Source of the DNA: Mucilaginibacter sp. KACC 22063
Lineage (GTDB): Bacteria > Bacteroidota > Bacteroidia > Sphingobacteriales > Sphingobacteriaceae
Reading direction: 5' to 3'
Assembly (NCBI RefSeq): GCF_028736115.1
Contig: NZ_CP117877.1
Coordinates: 3,038,001 to 3,102,000, forward strand
Length of the DNA stretch: 64,000 bases
The position numbers and the translations under genes are program-made. Numbering within the stretch: the first letter of the stretch is position 1; the number at the start of each line of letters is the position of its first letter. Under the pieces are notes generated by a model, which was given only the letters and a program-made list of their open reading frames with translations, searched no databases and was not told the DNA's origin. Below, piece by piece: positions 28,758 to 39,200 of the stretch.

Positions 28758-31139
28758 ATGCCTAATATTAACTGGAAAATCGCTTTTAGATCATTTTTTA
28801 AAAATAAAGTCTTTTACCTGCTTAACCTGGGCGGATTATCTATTGGTTTAGCCGTGTTCATTTTGGTTAGCTTATATATAAATAATGAAGTAAGTTATGA
28901 TCAATGGAACAAAAACATTGACCATATATTTTTGGTGGAAAGGGAATTACCTAATGGCCCATCTCCCTATACTCCGGGTAAATTAGCTGCAGAAATCAAA
29001 CGCCAGTGCCCTGAGGTTATTGAAACCGGGCGTATGAATACGGCTTTATTTCAAATACCATTTTTTACGCCTTCGGGCAGGTTTCTGATTAAAAAATGGG
29101 TTGGCGCAGATTATTCAATTTCAAAGATCTTAGGAATTGAGCCGCAGGGTTTCAAACTCAATCCCAATAGCACTACCCCTACTATCTTACTTTCAAAGGC
29201 TACAGCAAAAATACTGTTTCCGGGTGCGGCCTCTGTTCAAAATAAAACAGTGAATATGATGTCGAGATCAGGCATGCCTTTGCCGGTTGCCGGAGTAGCA
29301 GCAGACAGCCCGGGCAACACTAATTTTGAATTTGATTGCATAGGCTTTTCACCTGATATTACTTCTGGCAAAGAGCAAAGCTACGCTACCCAGATCTATC
29401 AAACTTTTCTATTGGTTAAACCGCAAACAGACATAAAACTACTTTCTCAAAAGATAGATGCGATTTACAGGGAAGCAGCTTTAACTGATACAAGTAAAGT
29501 GGCTAAAGAAGCCGTAAGCCGATCAGACAAACATTTGATCTACCTTGATCCTTTAAAAAACCTGCATTTAAAACCTCATTATGGCTCACATGCTAACAAT
29601 TTCATCGTAAATGTACTGGCAACTTTAGCCATTATAATTTTAATAGCAACAGGCATTAATTTTACCAATCTGTATATTTCTCAAGCCACTAAACGCGCTA
29701 AAGAGGTGGGCATCAAAAAAGTAAATGGCATAGTTAGCAGGCAGATTATCATTCAGTTTTTAACCGAGATTTTAGTCCAATGTCTTATTGCTCTTGGCAT
29801 TTCTATAGCTATTGTATATATCTCATTACCGGGATTTAACCAACTTTTAAGCGTTAACCTGTTTGTTTCTGCTATTACTTTTGGAATGGTGTTGCAGGTA
29901 ATAACAGCATTACTTGCACTTACTATACTGGCAGGGCTATATCCTGCGTTAGTGATGTCGCGCTTTAAACCGGCCGAAGTTTTAAGGGGTAATATACTTT
30001 CAAAGGGTGGCAGACTATCCATTTTAAAAGGTGCGGTAAGCGTTATACAGATCACATTCGCTTTAATATTTGTAATTGGGCTTGTTGTGGTAAATCAGCA
30101 GGTAAAGTATATGCAAAATGCCGATCCGGGCTTTTCAGCAAAACAGATTTTATACATCGACAACTTGGCATTATATAATAACCCACGGTCTTTTGAATTT
30201 GTGAGGCAGCGCATCACACAAATACCAGGCGTTAAAAGCGTAACTGTTGCATCAAATGTACCGAGTGGCTTAATGCCTGTAAGTCACGACTATAGCTTAG
30301 CGGGCAATGCATATTCCATGAGTACCATCAGTGTCGATTATGATTACTTCGAGACACTGAATATTAAAACAAAAACCGGGCACATATTTAACAACCCTTT
30401 ACCGGGCGATTCTCTGAATGCAGTGATTAACGAAGCTGCTGCAAAGCAAATGAATTTAAAAACTCCGGTTGGAAACACGATAACCGGATGCGGAAGTAGT
30501 TACAAGATAATTGGTGTGATAAAAGATGTAAAAGCAAACGGATATGAAGAAAATGTAACCCCGACCATTTATTTGATGAATGACCATTGTGGATTGTCAA
30601 AGACTCAAATAATGATCGGCGTTGAGGCGAATAAAATGGCTTCAATAATAAGTACGTTAAATGCACAATGGCCAAATATCAACAAACTTGATGGCGATAA
30701 TTTCAACTATCACTTTTTAGATGAATTGTATGGAAAACTATTTGTTAAGCAACAACAGTTAAAAACCGTACTAACTTTCTTTTCAGCTTTAGCAATTTTC
30801 ATTGCGGCTTTGGGTTTATTTTCTCTTGCCGCACATACTATTACTACCCGCATGAAAGAATTAGCCATCAGGAAAATATTTGGCGCAAGCGGCAAAGACA
30901 TTTTATTTATCCTAAGTAAACCCTTCTTCACCATCATATTGCTATCTAACTTAATAGCATGGCCTATTGCACTTATTTTAACATACAAATGGTTGCAAAC
31001 TTTTTCTTACCGTATCAATCTCTCCTTTATGCCATTTGAGTTAGCTTTAATAGCATCTGTGATTATTGTTGTGTTCACAGTGTGCTTTCAAGTACTACGG
31101 GCATTAAAAACCAATACTGTTTCGCAACTTAAAGTGTAA
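28758..31139 (+). CDS. Duplicated-FtsX ABC transporter permease
   Basis: A 793-residue permease with two FtsX halves. An N-terminal membrane segment (IAFRSFFKNKVFYLLNLGGL) precedes a periplasmic MacB-like domain, then three segments with AKEVGIKKVNG (about 300-430). A second periplasmic domain leads to three C-terminal segments with MKELAIRKIFGAS. The ATG at 28758 begins where the family begins. No ATPase gene is adjacent. It resembles the truncated permease at the window start and may export lipids, peptides or sense envelope stress. Confidence 0.92.
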   Translation: MPNINWKIAFRSFFKNKVFYLLNLGGLSIGLAVFILVSLYINNEVSYDQWNKNIDHIFLVERELPNGPSPYTPGKLAAEIKRQCPEVIETGRMNTALFQIPFFTPSGRFLIKKWVGADYSISKILGIEPQGFKLNPNSTTPTILLSKATAKILFPGAASVQNKTVNMMSRSGMPLPVAGVAADSPGNTNFEFDCIGFSPDITSGKEQSYATQIYQTFLLVKPQTDIKLLSQKIDAIYREAALTDTSKVAKEAVSRSDKHLIYLDPLKNLHLKPHYGSHANNFIVNVLATLAIIILIATGINFTNLYISQATKRAKEVGIKKVNGIVSRQIIIQFLTEILVQCLIALGISIAIVYISLPGFNQLLSVNLFVSAITFGMVLQVITALLALTILAGLYPALVMSRFKPAEVLRGNILSKGGRLSILKGAVSVIQITFALIFVIGLVVVNQQVKYMQNADPGFSAKQILYIDNLALYNNPRSFEFVRQRITQIPGVKSVTVASNVPSGLMPVSHDYSLAGNAYSMSTISVDYDYFETLNIKTKTGHIFNNPLPGDSLNAVINEAAAKQMNLKTPVGNTITGCGSSYKIIGVIKDVKANGYEENVTPTIYLMNDHCGLSKTQIMIGVEANKMASIISTLNAQWPNINKLDGDNFNYHFLDELYGKLFVKQQQLKTVLTFFSALAIFIAALGLFSLAAHTITTRMKELAIRKIFGASGKDILFILSKPFFTIILLSNLIAWPIALILTYKWLQTFSYRINLSFMPFELALIASVIIVVFTVCFQVLRALKTNTVSQLKV

Positions 31140-31187
31140 AAAACAGTCGATTGATTAGATATTGATTTGAAATTATTAACCTAATTT

Positions 31188-32687
31188 TTAAGATTGCTGC
31201 ATTTGTTGCTGAAAGGTAATCAATATGAATTCGGCAGGCCTTACAACAGCCACTTTTACAGAAACCCGCATGTATCCGTCCAGGATGTCGTTAGCCGTCA
31301 TAGTTGAACCCAAGCCAATCTGAACATCAAACGCTTGTTCGGGTGAGGCTCCGGACAAAGCGCCCTGCTTCCAAAGATTGGTTAAGAAATTTTCAATCAT
31401 ACTTTTTACCGTTATCCATGTATTGGCATCATTCGGCTCGAAAACGTAAGCACGGCACGCAAGTTTGATGGATTGCTCAATCATAATCATCGTACGGCGA
31501 ACATTGATATACTTCCAGTCCTGGCTGTTGCCATCAAGCGTGCGGGCACCCCAAACCAAAGTACCAACACCAGGAAAAGGGCGGATAACATTAATTGATT
31601 TACCTGCCATTACATCAACATTAAGGTTCTGCTGCACATCATTAGAAATATTAATATTAGGTACGTTCACCATGCTTACTGATACATTGGCAGGTGCTTT
31701 CCACACACCGCGCGAGTTATCAACCATGGTGTAAATACCAGCCATTGCACCGCTTGGCGGTAGTTCATTTTCTTTATTCCGCAACTCGTTCAGCAAATGC
31801 ACATAAGTTATACTTGTGGCTTTTAATGACAGATGAAAGTTTCTTTTATCGTTATCGGAGGGGTCTTCAATGGCTTTAAATTTTGACACCATTCCTTTGG
31901 CGGCATCTTCGGGCAAAACTTCACCAAGATCAATACCGGCATCGAAATTTTCAAAATCGATTTCATCCGGATGCACCACCGTGGCATTTAGCCATGGATA
32001 ATAAGCAGCCCCGTAGCTTAAAAAATTGTTATCTATTTTATCTCTGAAACTGGCAACTATTTTATCTGTATCCGCATTTGAAGATGGTTTAACAAGATCA
32101 AAAATTGCAAAACGACTTTGCATCTTACCACAATGATTTAACACGGGTTGGTAAATACTTTCATAGCATGCTTCACCCAATGCTATGGCATCCGGTATAA
32201 CGATCAAAGTTATTTCTGGCTCTTTAATTAATTGATCAAAAACGGATGGAACATCAGCCGAACCCGTAAAATCTTCTGCTTTTATTTCTAATCCTTCAGG
32301 TTTGTCGCCGTAAGTACCTACAGAATAGATGTAAGCGGGGCCACCACCGTTTGCATAAAATAAACGGATAGCATTGTAAAGGTAAAACGTATGATTATCG
32401 GCAATCTTTAACTTTTTCTTTAGCCCATTAATTACAAAAGCATCTTTGTCTGCATCAGTGGCACTATCTACCGTATACTTTGCTTTAAAGCCGGCTCCAA
32501 AATATTCGGTATATTCAGCAAACGAGGTGATGCGTATAGGTTGACCTACCAGCGACCTGCCATTTCTTGAGGCTATGTCTGTATAGCCAATAAAAGTGGG
32601 TACCGCCGTTTCAACAGCTACTGCCGAATTTGGGAAAGCGCTTTTCTCTTCTATGTAAACGCCCGGGGTCATGAAAGTTGTTGCCAT
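31188..32687 (-). CDS. Contractile tail-sheath protein (phage/eCIS type)
   Basis: A 499-residue full-length sheath protein. The N-terminus has TPGVYIEEKSAFPNSAVAV (PGVYIEE at residues 8-14), which is the strand-exchange arm of sheaths in contractile systems. The C-terminal domain has LVWGARTLDGNSQDWKYINV followed by a helical region and VRPAEFILITF near the end. Size and motifs fit eCIS/R-type particles such as Afp and PVC more than T6SS TssBC. No tube, baseplate, spike or AAA+ ATPase gene is in the window. It is followed on the same strand's upstream side by a membrane lipoprotein gene and a GH108 lysozyme gene. Confidence 0.88.
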   Translation of the reverse strand: MATTFMTPGVYIEEKSAFPNSAVAVETAVPTFIGYTDIASRNGRSLVGQPIRITSFAEYTEYFGAGFKAKYTVDSATDADKDAFVINGLKKKLKIADNHTFYLYNAIRLFYANGGGPAYIYSVGTYGDKPEGLEIKAEDFTGSADVPSVFDQLIKEPEITLIVIPDAIALGEACYESIYQPVLNHCGKMQSRFAIFDLVKPSSNADTDKIVASFRDKIDNNFLSYGAAYYPWLNATVVHPDEIDFENFDAGIDLGEVLPEDAAKGMVSKFKAIEDPSDNDKRNFHLSLKATSITYVHLLNELRNKENELPPSGAMAGIYTMVDNSRGVWKAPANVSVSMVNVPNINISNDVQQNLNVDVMAGKSINVIRPFPGVGTLVWGARTLDGNSQDWKYINVRRTMIMIEQSIKLACRAYVFEPNDANTWITVKSMIENFLTNLWKQGALSGASPEQAFDVQIGLGSTMTANDILDGYMRVSVKVAVVRPAEFILITFQQQMQQS

Positions 32688-32756
32688 ATTTATTTTTGAG
32701 ATGAGTGGAGTGCCAACAGCATTACAAATGCTATCATTTTATTAAGGGATAAGTAA

Positions 32757-33635
32757 TTAGTTTCCTGGTTCTGTTGTTTGTGTTGTGTTATTTGTATCTG
32801 TGTTTTCAGCAGGTACCGGTTGTGTTGTAAATGTTTGCGGCCCTGATGCAACTACAGGATCAGTAGCGATAGCAGACGTGGTAGTTGCATTACCAGCAGG
32901 GTTATCAATAGGTGCCATTGACGCTGTAGGCGAAACAACAGTGGGATCATTTTCCTGTGTCTTCAACGTTAAGTATGCGGCACTGCTTATTCCTGTTAAC
33001 CAAAGTAATGTTTGGCTTAGCTCGGGTAAAGCACAACCGGTAGTAATACTATAAACTTTATTGAGGTAAATGATGATTGCCACACTTGTCCAGATCACCT
33101 TTTGAAACCGATGTACGCTGATGCCATCTTCATCAGAAAGGATATCAATCAAAAAACCTTCAGACGGACTATTCTGATGCCGGCAACGCCCATCCTGAAT
33201 TTCACGCTTATCTATCATTACTCCGCCTGCCGTAACGCCTGCGCTTATTCCCATTAATACCAATGCGGTGGTGTTAAGGCTGGTATCGGTACAATTACCC
33301 ATACACAGTTGCAGGTATATGTAACTGCATGATATCACCACGGTCCAGATACCCAGCTGTGTGCGTGATAAACTGAAGGGGTTTGTACTTTTAATAAAAC
33401 GGAGCCCTCTTCTTTGCTTTATTTTTTCTGCATTTAAATTAAAGGTATCGCTATCATTTACTTCATCCCTTAGCATGTTGCTGTAAATGGCGAGCCCCAG
33501 GAACATGAGTATGATACTTATGATAATTATTAAAGCAAGCGTTTTATGCCAATCATAAATATGCTTGCCATCATTACAACTGGTTAAAAGTACTGCCGGA
33601 AGCAGCGTAATTACAGTTAATAATACTTTTTTCAT
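32757..33635 (-). CDS. Multi-pass membrane lipoprotein of unknown function
   Basis: A 292-residue protein with a lipoprotein signal (LLTSC, about Cys20). About five membrane segments follow, including one opened by NPFSLSRTQLGIWTVVISCS. The final 75 residues are a Thr/Pro/Ala-rich low-complexity tail (TTQPVPAENTDTNNTTQTTE). The SLxRxQLxxWT motif recurs in bacterial membrane proteins without known role. Its place between a GH108 lysozyme and a sheath gene on the same strand (gaps of 29 and 69 bp) suggests an envelope anchoring or release role, which is inferred. Confidence 0.6.
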   Translation of the reverse strand: MKKVLLTVITLLPAVLLTSCNDGKHIYDWHKTLALIIIISIILMFLGLAIYSNMLRDEVNDSDTFNLNAEKIKQRRGLRFIKSTNPFSLSRTQLGIWTVVISCSYIYLQLCMGNCTDTSLNTTALVLMGISAGVTAGGVMIDKREIQDGRCRHQNSPSEGFLIDILSDEDGISVHRFQKVIWTSVAIIIYLNKVYSITTGCALPELSQTLLWLTGISSAAYLTLKTQENDPTVVSPTASMAPIDNPAGNATTTSAIATDPVVASGPQTFTTQPVPAENTDTNNTTQTTEPGN

Positions 33636-33664
33636 TGTTAATTAAGGTTTAGGTGGTCAGGAAA

Positions 33665-34234
33665 TTATGCTAATTGCGGATTGTATGGTGTTAAACGGCT
33701 CAACCACGCATTCTGAAACTGAAACTGAGACGGATTAGCTGCGATGATATTCAGATAACGTTGCCTGCGCAGCGCAATAACCTGGTTATATAATTGCTCT
33801 TCAGGTATGGCATTTGCCGCTGCAATAGTGATAGGGCCAACCATGCCATCTACGGTAATTTTATTGGTGGCGATGTTATTTATCCCCTGCTGCAAAAAAC
33901 GGCCTGCAATGCCTGTGCCCATGTTAACCGCCGTATCAAAAAGCTGATTACCCAACTGCTGTCCATTCAGGTTATCCAAACTCAAAACATCCCAGAAATT
34001 TTGTTTGTAAAATGCCTGTACATCTGCTTGTAACTGGCTGTTTCCCCCAAGCGCAGCATTAATACTTTGCGGCTTAGTAGCCATAATCTGATCAACAATA
34101 GCCCAGCCTGCCCATTGCGGCCAGTAATTACGGGTAACACCCATATAGGTTTCGCCACCGCTATCATCAGGATTGTTTGCGTAGCCGCCCTCGTTGCCTA
34201 AAGTAATTTTGAATGCAATGATAAATATTGCCAT
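33665..34234 (-). CDS. GH108-family N-acetylmuramidase (lysozyme)
   Basis: A 189-residue protein with the GH108 catalytic element NEGGYANNPDDSGGET (Glu15 as acid) near the N-terminus and a C-terminal peptidoglycan-binding region (about 115-185: DGMVGPITIAAANAI). There is no signal peptide, as is usual for phage-type and secretion-activator muramidases that leave by other routes. It would cut peptidoglycan and could help a large particle cross the wall. It is the first gene of the minus-strand trio ending in the sheath. Confidence 0.88.
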   Translation of the reverse strand: MAIFIIAFKITLGNEGGYANNPDDSGGETYMGVTRNYWPQWAGWAIVDQIMATKPQSINAALGGNSQLQADVQAFYKQNFWDVLSLDNLNGQQLGNQLFDTAVNMGTGIAGRFLQQGINNIATNKITVDGMVGPITIAAANAIPEEQLYNQVIALRRQRYLNIIAANPSQFQFQNAWLSRLTPYNPQLA

Positions 34235-34494
34235 AATTTGTAAGGTTAAGTTTTAAAGAAATTGAATTTAATTCGATACGGTAAATTGGTTAATTATAAT
34301 AGCACGATATTAACTAAAACTAAGTTATGTTTAAAATTCGGCATTAAATATTTGTTCTGTTTGTAATAGAAATTTTGGGCAGCATCCCTACTTTACTCTA
34401 TCCAAATTTATTAGTACAGAAAATATTTAACTAATAGGGTGATCTTTAAAACTTTATTTCTATTTTTATTGCAACTTAAATTACTATTATCGCA

Positions 34495-35196
34495 ATGCCT
34501 ACTACGGTTGTATCTTCAGCCAAATTAACTTTTACAGTACCTTCACTTATAAATGAAGTTGCCAATACCAATGGTTTGTGGAATGCACATTACAACAAAG
34601 CGCATTATACAGGCGATTGGGATGTATTGCCTTTAAGATCTCCGGGCGGTAATACAGAATTCTCTTATGCTGAAACAATGAACCGTGGCGAGTTTCAGGA
34701 CACCCCCTATTTAAATTCATTTCCTGCCATCAGACAACTACTTCAACAATTCAATTGCCCACTGCTTTCGGCAAGGCTTTTAAATTTAAAAGCCGGGTCT
34801 GTTATAAAAAAGCATCGCGACTTTGACCTGAACTTTGAGCATGGCGAAGCGCGTTTACACTTTCCAATTATTACAAATAGTAAAGTATCCTTTTACTTAA
34901 ACGACGAATTATTACCCCTGCAGCCCGGTGAGTGCTGGTATATTAATGCCAACCTGCCGCACAACGCTATAAATGCCGGTGATACAGACAGGATACACTT
35001 AGTAGTAGACTGCGTAGTTAATGATTGGCTGATCGCCTTGTTTGAACGTGCTGATAAATTATATTATACCTATCCAACTGATATCAATATGATTTTGAGA
35101 ATGATTGAAGAATTAAAGGCAAATCCGTCTCCTGCGTCGCAGGGCATCATAGATGAACTTGAAAAAGAATATCGCCAATTTTCAGAAATCAACTAA
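34495..35196 (+). CDS. Aspartyl/asparaginyl beta-hydroxylase-family 2OG oxygenase
   Basis: A 233-residue cupin-fold Fe(II)/2-oxoglutarate oxygenase. Metal and co-substrate residues are visible: IKKHRDFD (His107, Asp109), LPHNAIN (His156) and GDTDRIHLVVD (2OG-binding Arg). The family hydroxylates Asp or Asn side chains or small molecules. Its stop and the next start share one base (TAATG), so the two genes are translationally coupled. The secreted collagen-like protein encoded 1.1 kb downstream is a possible substrate because its repeats contain many Asn and Asp, but secretion topology would need to allow it. Confidence 0.85.
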   Translation: MPTTVVSSAKLTFTVPSLINEVANTNGLWNAHYNKAHYTGDWDVLPLRSPGGNTEFSYAETMNRGEFQDTPYLNSFPAIRQLLQQFNCPLLSARLLNLKAGSVIKKHRDFDLNFEHGEARLHFPIITNSKVSFYLNDELLPLQPGECWYINANLPHNAINAGDTDRIHLVVDCVVNDWLIALFERADKLYYTYPTDINMILRMIEELKANPSPASQGIIDELEKEYRQFSEIN

Positions 35197-35705
35197 TGGA
35201 CGAAACTACATTTCATAACATCCTAAACTTTTTAGGTGAGATAGGTATACAGGTTGCTTTAAGCCGGTTGAATGAAAATACTTTTTTACCAGGCTTAAAA
35301 ATTGAGGATGGTACATTGATCATAGATACTGATAAATTAAGTTATCCGGGAGATATTTTGCATGAAGCCGGCCACATAGCAGTTACAGGTATAAGTACAC
35401 GCCCGCTGCTAAACGAGGAATTGATTAAAAATGACCATTCCTCAGGAGGTAAAGAGATGGCCGCAATTGCCTGGTCATATGCTGCGTGTAAATATCTAAA
35501 TATAGATCCGGCCTATGTATTTCATGCAAATGGGTATAAGGGCAGTGCCGATAATATTTTAGAAAACTTTAATGAAGGAAGGTATTTTGGCGTCCCGCTG
35601 TTAAGTTATTATGGCATGACAAATGACCCTAACTCATTCCAAAAAACTGATTATCAGTCAATAATATATCCTGAAATGAAAGAGTGGTTATCACAAATAG
35701 ATTGA
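35196..35705 (+). CDS. Small HExxH-motif protein (putative metallopeptidase)
   Basis: A 169-residue cytoplasmic protein with DILHEAGHIAV (His56, Glu57, His60), the zinc-binding motif of metallopeptidases. The C-terminal half holds EMAAIAWSYAACKYL, where an acidic third ligand could lie. I cannot assign it to a named family. It overlaps the Asp/Asn hydroxylase gene by one base, implying a shared function, perhaps maturation of a common target. Confidence 0.6.
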   Translation: MDETTFHNILNFLGEIGIQVALSRLNENTFLPGLKIEDGTLIIDTDKLSYPGDILHEAGHIAVTGISTRPLLNEELIKNDHSSGGKEMAAIAWSYAACKYLNIDPAYVFHANGYKGSADNILENFNEGRYFGVPLLSYYGMTNDPNSFQKTDYQSIIYPEMKEWLSQID

Positions 35706-35766
35706 CCAACGAATTAATTTCAAAAAAATTGTGTTAAATTAAATTTTTATATAATTTTATTGAACA

Positions 35767-36276
35767 ATGACCAAACCTAAATACATTACGCTTTTAATCT
35801 TATTAGGGCTTTTAGCTTTCACAAAAACACATGCTCAACTGCTTGATCGCAGCGTTGTGAGTAGCGGTGGCGGTAGTGTGCTTCAAACCAAGCTTATTTA
35901 TACCTATAATATAGGCGAACCAGTTGCAGACTTGTTGATAAACACCTCCAGTGCGAAAATTTTAACCGCCGGGTTTATCCAAGCTGACCAGGAATTAAAA
36001 GACATTAACAATAATATTGCACAGCAGTTAGTGGTATACCCTAACCCAACTACCACAGGCCTTGTAAAGCTTGATTTTCGTGACCTACCGGATGGCAGTT
36101 ATCTGGTTGATATTATTGATGCAATTGGCCATGTGCTTTACACGCGTAATGTGGTCTATACAAAAAGCAACAATCTGAACCTGGATATAAATATCTCTTA
36201 TTTTAAAGGCGGCACTTACTTCCTTCGCGTTAAAAATGATAAAAATTCCGGTCAGGTTAAACTGGTAAAATTGTAA
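35767..36276 (+). CDS. T9SS type A sorting-domain protein
   Basis: A 169-residue secreted protein with a signal peptide ending KTHAQ and a C-terminal type IX sorting domain. That domain shows VVYPNPTTTGLVKLDF, DIIDAIGHVL and the terminal GTYFLRVKNDKNSGQVKLVK. Between them only about 60 residues remain, so it is nearly a bare sorting domain with a short cargo (GGGSVLQTKLIYTYNIGEP). It should be exported by the T9SS; a PorV-type component is encoded 12 kb downstream. It is 22 bp upstream of the collagen-like gene, on the same strand. Confidence 0.85.
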   Translation: MTKPKYITLLILLGLLAFTKTHAQLLDRSVVSSGGGSVLQTKLIYTYNIGEPVADLLINTSSAKILTAGFIQADQELKDINNNIAQQLVVYPNPTTTGLVKLDFRDLPDGSYLVDIIDAIGHVLYTRNVVYTKSNNLNLDINISYFKGGTYFLRVKNDKNSGQVKLVKL

Positions 36277-36298
36277 TATATAAATCTAAACCTTGTCT

Positions 36299-39200
36299 AT
36301 GATAAGAAAACCTTTACTTATTATTTTCTTTGCATTATTGGCTCTTTGCTACAATGCCAATGCCCAAAGCCAGGCTTTTAAGTACCAGGCTGTGGCAAGA
36401 AACTCCAATGGGACTTTGCTGACCAATACGGCGATGAACGTACGGATAAGTATTCGTAGCGGATCTGAAAACGGCTCGCTTGAATATCAGGAAGTTCACA
36501 CTGTAACAACCAATCAATTCGGTACCTTTTCAATTGAAGTTGGAAACGGAAGCCCGTCAAAAGGCACATTTACAAGCCTTGATTGGGGTGGTTCGCAAAA
36601 GTACATCCAAACAGAAATTGATTTAGGCGGAGGCTACATCAACTTAGGCGCAGCCAAGTTGCTAAGCGTGCCTTATGCAATTTATGCATTAAACGCAGCT
36701 AAAGGTGCTACCGGTGCTACAGGTCCACAAGGAGCTACGGGTGCGACTGGCCCGCAAGGTGTTGCTGGCCCCACAGGCTCGCAAGGTATTGCAGGGGTAA
36801 CTGGCGCCACTGGTCCGCAAGGCCTGCAGGGTATACAGGGGCCTATAGGTCCTCAAGGCATTCAGGGTGTACAGGGTGATACTGGAGCGACTGGTGCGGT
36901 TGGGCCACAGGGAGCGCAAGGTGTACAGGGTATACAAGGCAGAACTGGTGCTACTGGTGCTGTAGGCCCGCAAGGCGATCAAGGTATTCAAGGGCCGGTT
37001 GGTCCTCAGGGCATACAAGGTGTTCAAGGTGCTAACGGCGCGACTGGTGCTACAGGAGCAACCGGCGCACAGGGTCCACAAGGTATTCAAGGTATACAGG
37101 GTATAACCGGTGCTACAGGTGCACAAGGCATTCAAGGTATACAGGGCGTAACGGGTGCTACCGGTGCACAGGGTATTCAAGGTATACAGGGTGTAACGGG
37201 TGCTACAGGAGCAACAGGCGCACAAGGTCCGCAGGGCGCTGTAGGTCCACAAGGTATCCAAGGTAATAACGGCGCGACTGGTGCCACGGGAGCTACCGGT
37301 GCACAAGGCCCGCAGGGCTCTATAGGACCACAAGGTACCCAAGGCGTACAGGGTGATACTGGAGCGACTGGTCCACAAGGTGCAACCGGCGCACAGGGTC
37401 CGCAAGGTATTGCAGGTGCTAACGGAGCAACGGGTGCTACGGGAGCTACCGGTGCACAAGGCCCGCAGGGCTCTATAGGACCACAAGGTATCCAAGGCGT
37501 ACAGGGTGATACTGGAGCGACTGGTCCACAAGGTGCAACCGGCGCACAGGGCCCGCAAGGTATTGCAGGTACCAATGGTGCAACCGGTGCTACTGGTCCA
37601 CAAGGTATTGCAGGTGCTAACGGAGCAACTGGTGCTACGGGTGCTACCGGTGCACAAGGTCCGCAGGGCTCTATAGGACCCCAAGGTATCCAAGGCGTAC
37701 AGGGTGATACTGGAGCGACTGGTCCACAAGGTGCAACCGGCGCACAAGGTCCGCAGGGTATTGCAGGCGCTAATGGCGCAACAGGAGCTACCGGCCCACA
37801 AGGTATTGCAGGTGCCAATGGCGCAACTGGCGCAACCGGTGCTACTGGTCCACAAGGTGATCCGGGACCACAAGGTATTGCAGGCGCTAACGGAGCAACT
37901 GGCGCAACCGGTGCTACTGGTCCACAAGGTATTGCAGGCGCTAACGGTGCAACTGGTGCTACCGGTGCTACTGGTCCGCAAGGTGATCCGGGACCGCAAG
38001 GTATTGCAGGTGCTAACGGCGCAACCGGTGCTACTGGTGCTACTGGTCCACAAGGTATTGCAGGCGCTAACGGTGCAACAGGAGCAACAGGAGCTACTGG
38101 TCCACAAGGTATTGCAGGCGCTAACGGAGCAACTGGTGCTACCGGTGCTACTGGTCCGCAAGGTGATCCGGGACCGCAAGGTATTGCAGGCGCTAACGGT
38201 GCAACTGGTGCTACCGGTGCTACTGGTCCGCAAGGTGATCCGGGACCGCAGGGTATTGCAGGTGCTAACGGCGCAACTGGTGCTACCGGTGCTACTGGTC
38301 CGCAAGGTGATCCGGGACCGCAGGGTATTGCAGGTGCTAACGGCGCAACTGGTGCTACCGGTGCTACTGGTCCGCAAGGTATTCAAGGTCCTCAAGGCAA
38401 CCAGGGCCCGCAAGGTATTGCAGGCGCTACCGGAGCTACAGGCGCAACCGGCGCTACTGGTGCAGGATTGTCAAATGGTACTGCAGGTGGGCAGGTATAT
38501 CTAACAAGCTCAACAGCCCCTTTTTCGCCTCAAGCGCCAATAACTGCGACTGGAGACGTAACTATAAATGCTAGTGGTGTAACAGCACTTGGCGACTCGA
38601 AAGTTACAAACACCAAAATTGCTGATGGCGCAGTAACGGTTGCCAAAATAGGCACAACCAGCGGCACAGCCAGCAATACTACATTCTTGCGTGGCGACGG
38701 TACATGGTCTGCACCAACGGCAACTGTAGCCGATGGCTCTATCACAACTGCTAAACTGGCTGACAATGCTGTTACTACTGGCAAAATCAGTGCAACAGGA
38801 ACTGCAGATGGTACTACTTACTTACGTGGTGATGGTACATGGTCTGCACCTACAGCTACTGTAGCTGATGGTTCAGTTACTACGGCTAAACTGGCAGACA
38901 ATGCCGTTACTACCGCTAAAATAAATGCAACAGGCACAGCCAATATCAACTCATATTTACGTGGTAATGGTACATGGGGTGGCGGCACCGGTAATTTGCA
39001 GGTATTGCTTCCTACTTCTAACGTATCCAACAGCTTTACTGCAAATGCAGGTTCGCATATATTTATCATTAATCTTGCAGGTATTACAGGTTTAACTACA
39101 ACAACTGTTGCAAACATAAACCTTGGCGCCTCAGCAAATTATCCATCAGGTACAATAATTTGGGTATCTCTTGTAAACTACAACAGTTCAATTACTTTAA

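Noticed and set aside
31188..34234. A type VI secretion or complete eCIS cluster
   Set aside because: Only the sheath is present; tube, baseplate, spike, ATPase and membrane-complex genes are absent from the window.
37285..38400. CRISPR-like regular repeats
   Set aside because: The units are coding triplets of a collagen tract without unique spacers, and no cas genes are nearby.
36689..38413. A 574-codon minus-strand open frame and other long frames over the collagen gene
   Set aside because: They exist only because the Gly-X-Y repeat avoids stops in several frames; composition is low-complexity Thr/Leu/Ser or Pro/Ala/Gly and no start signals or domains are seen.
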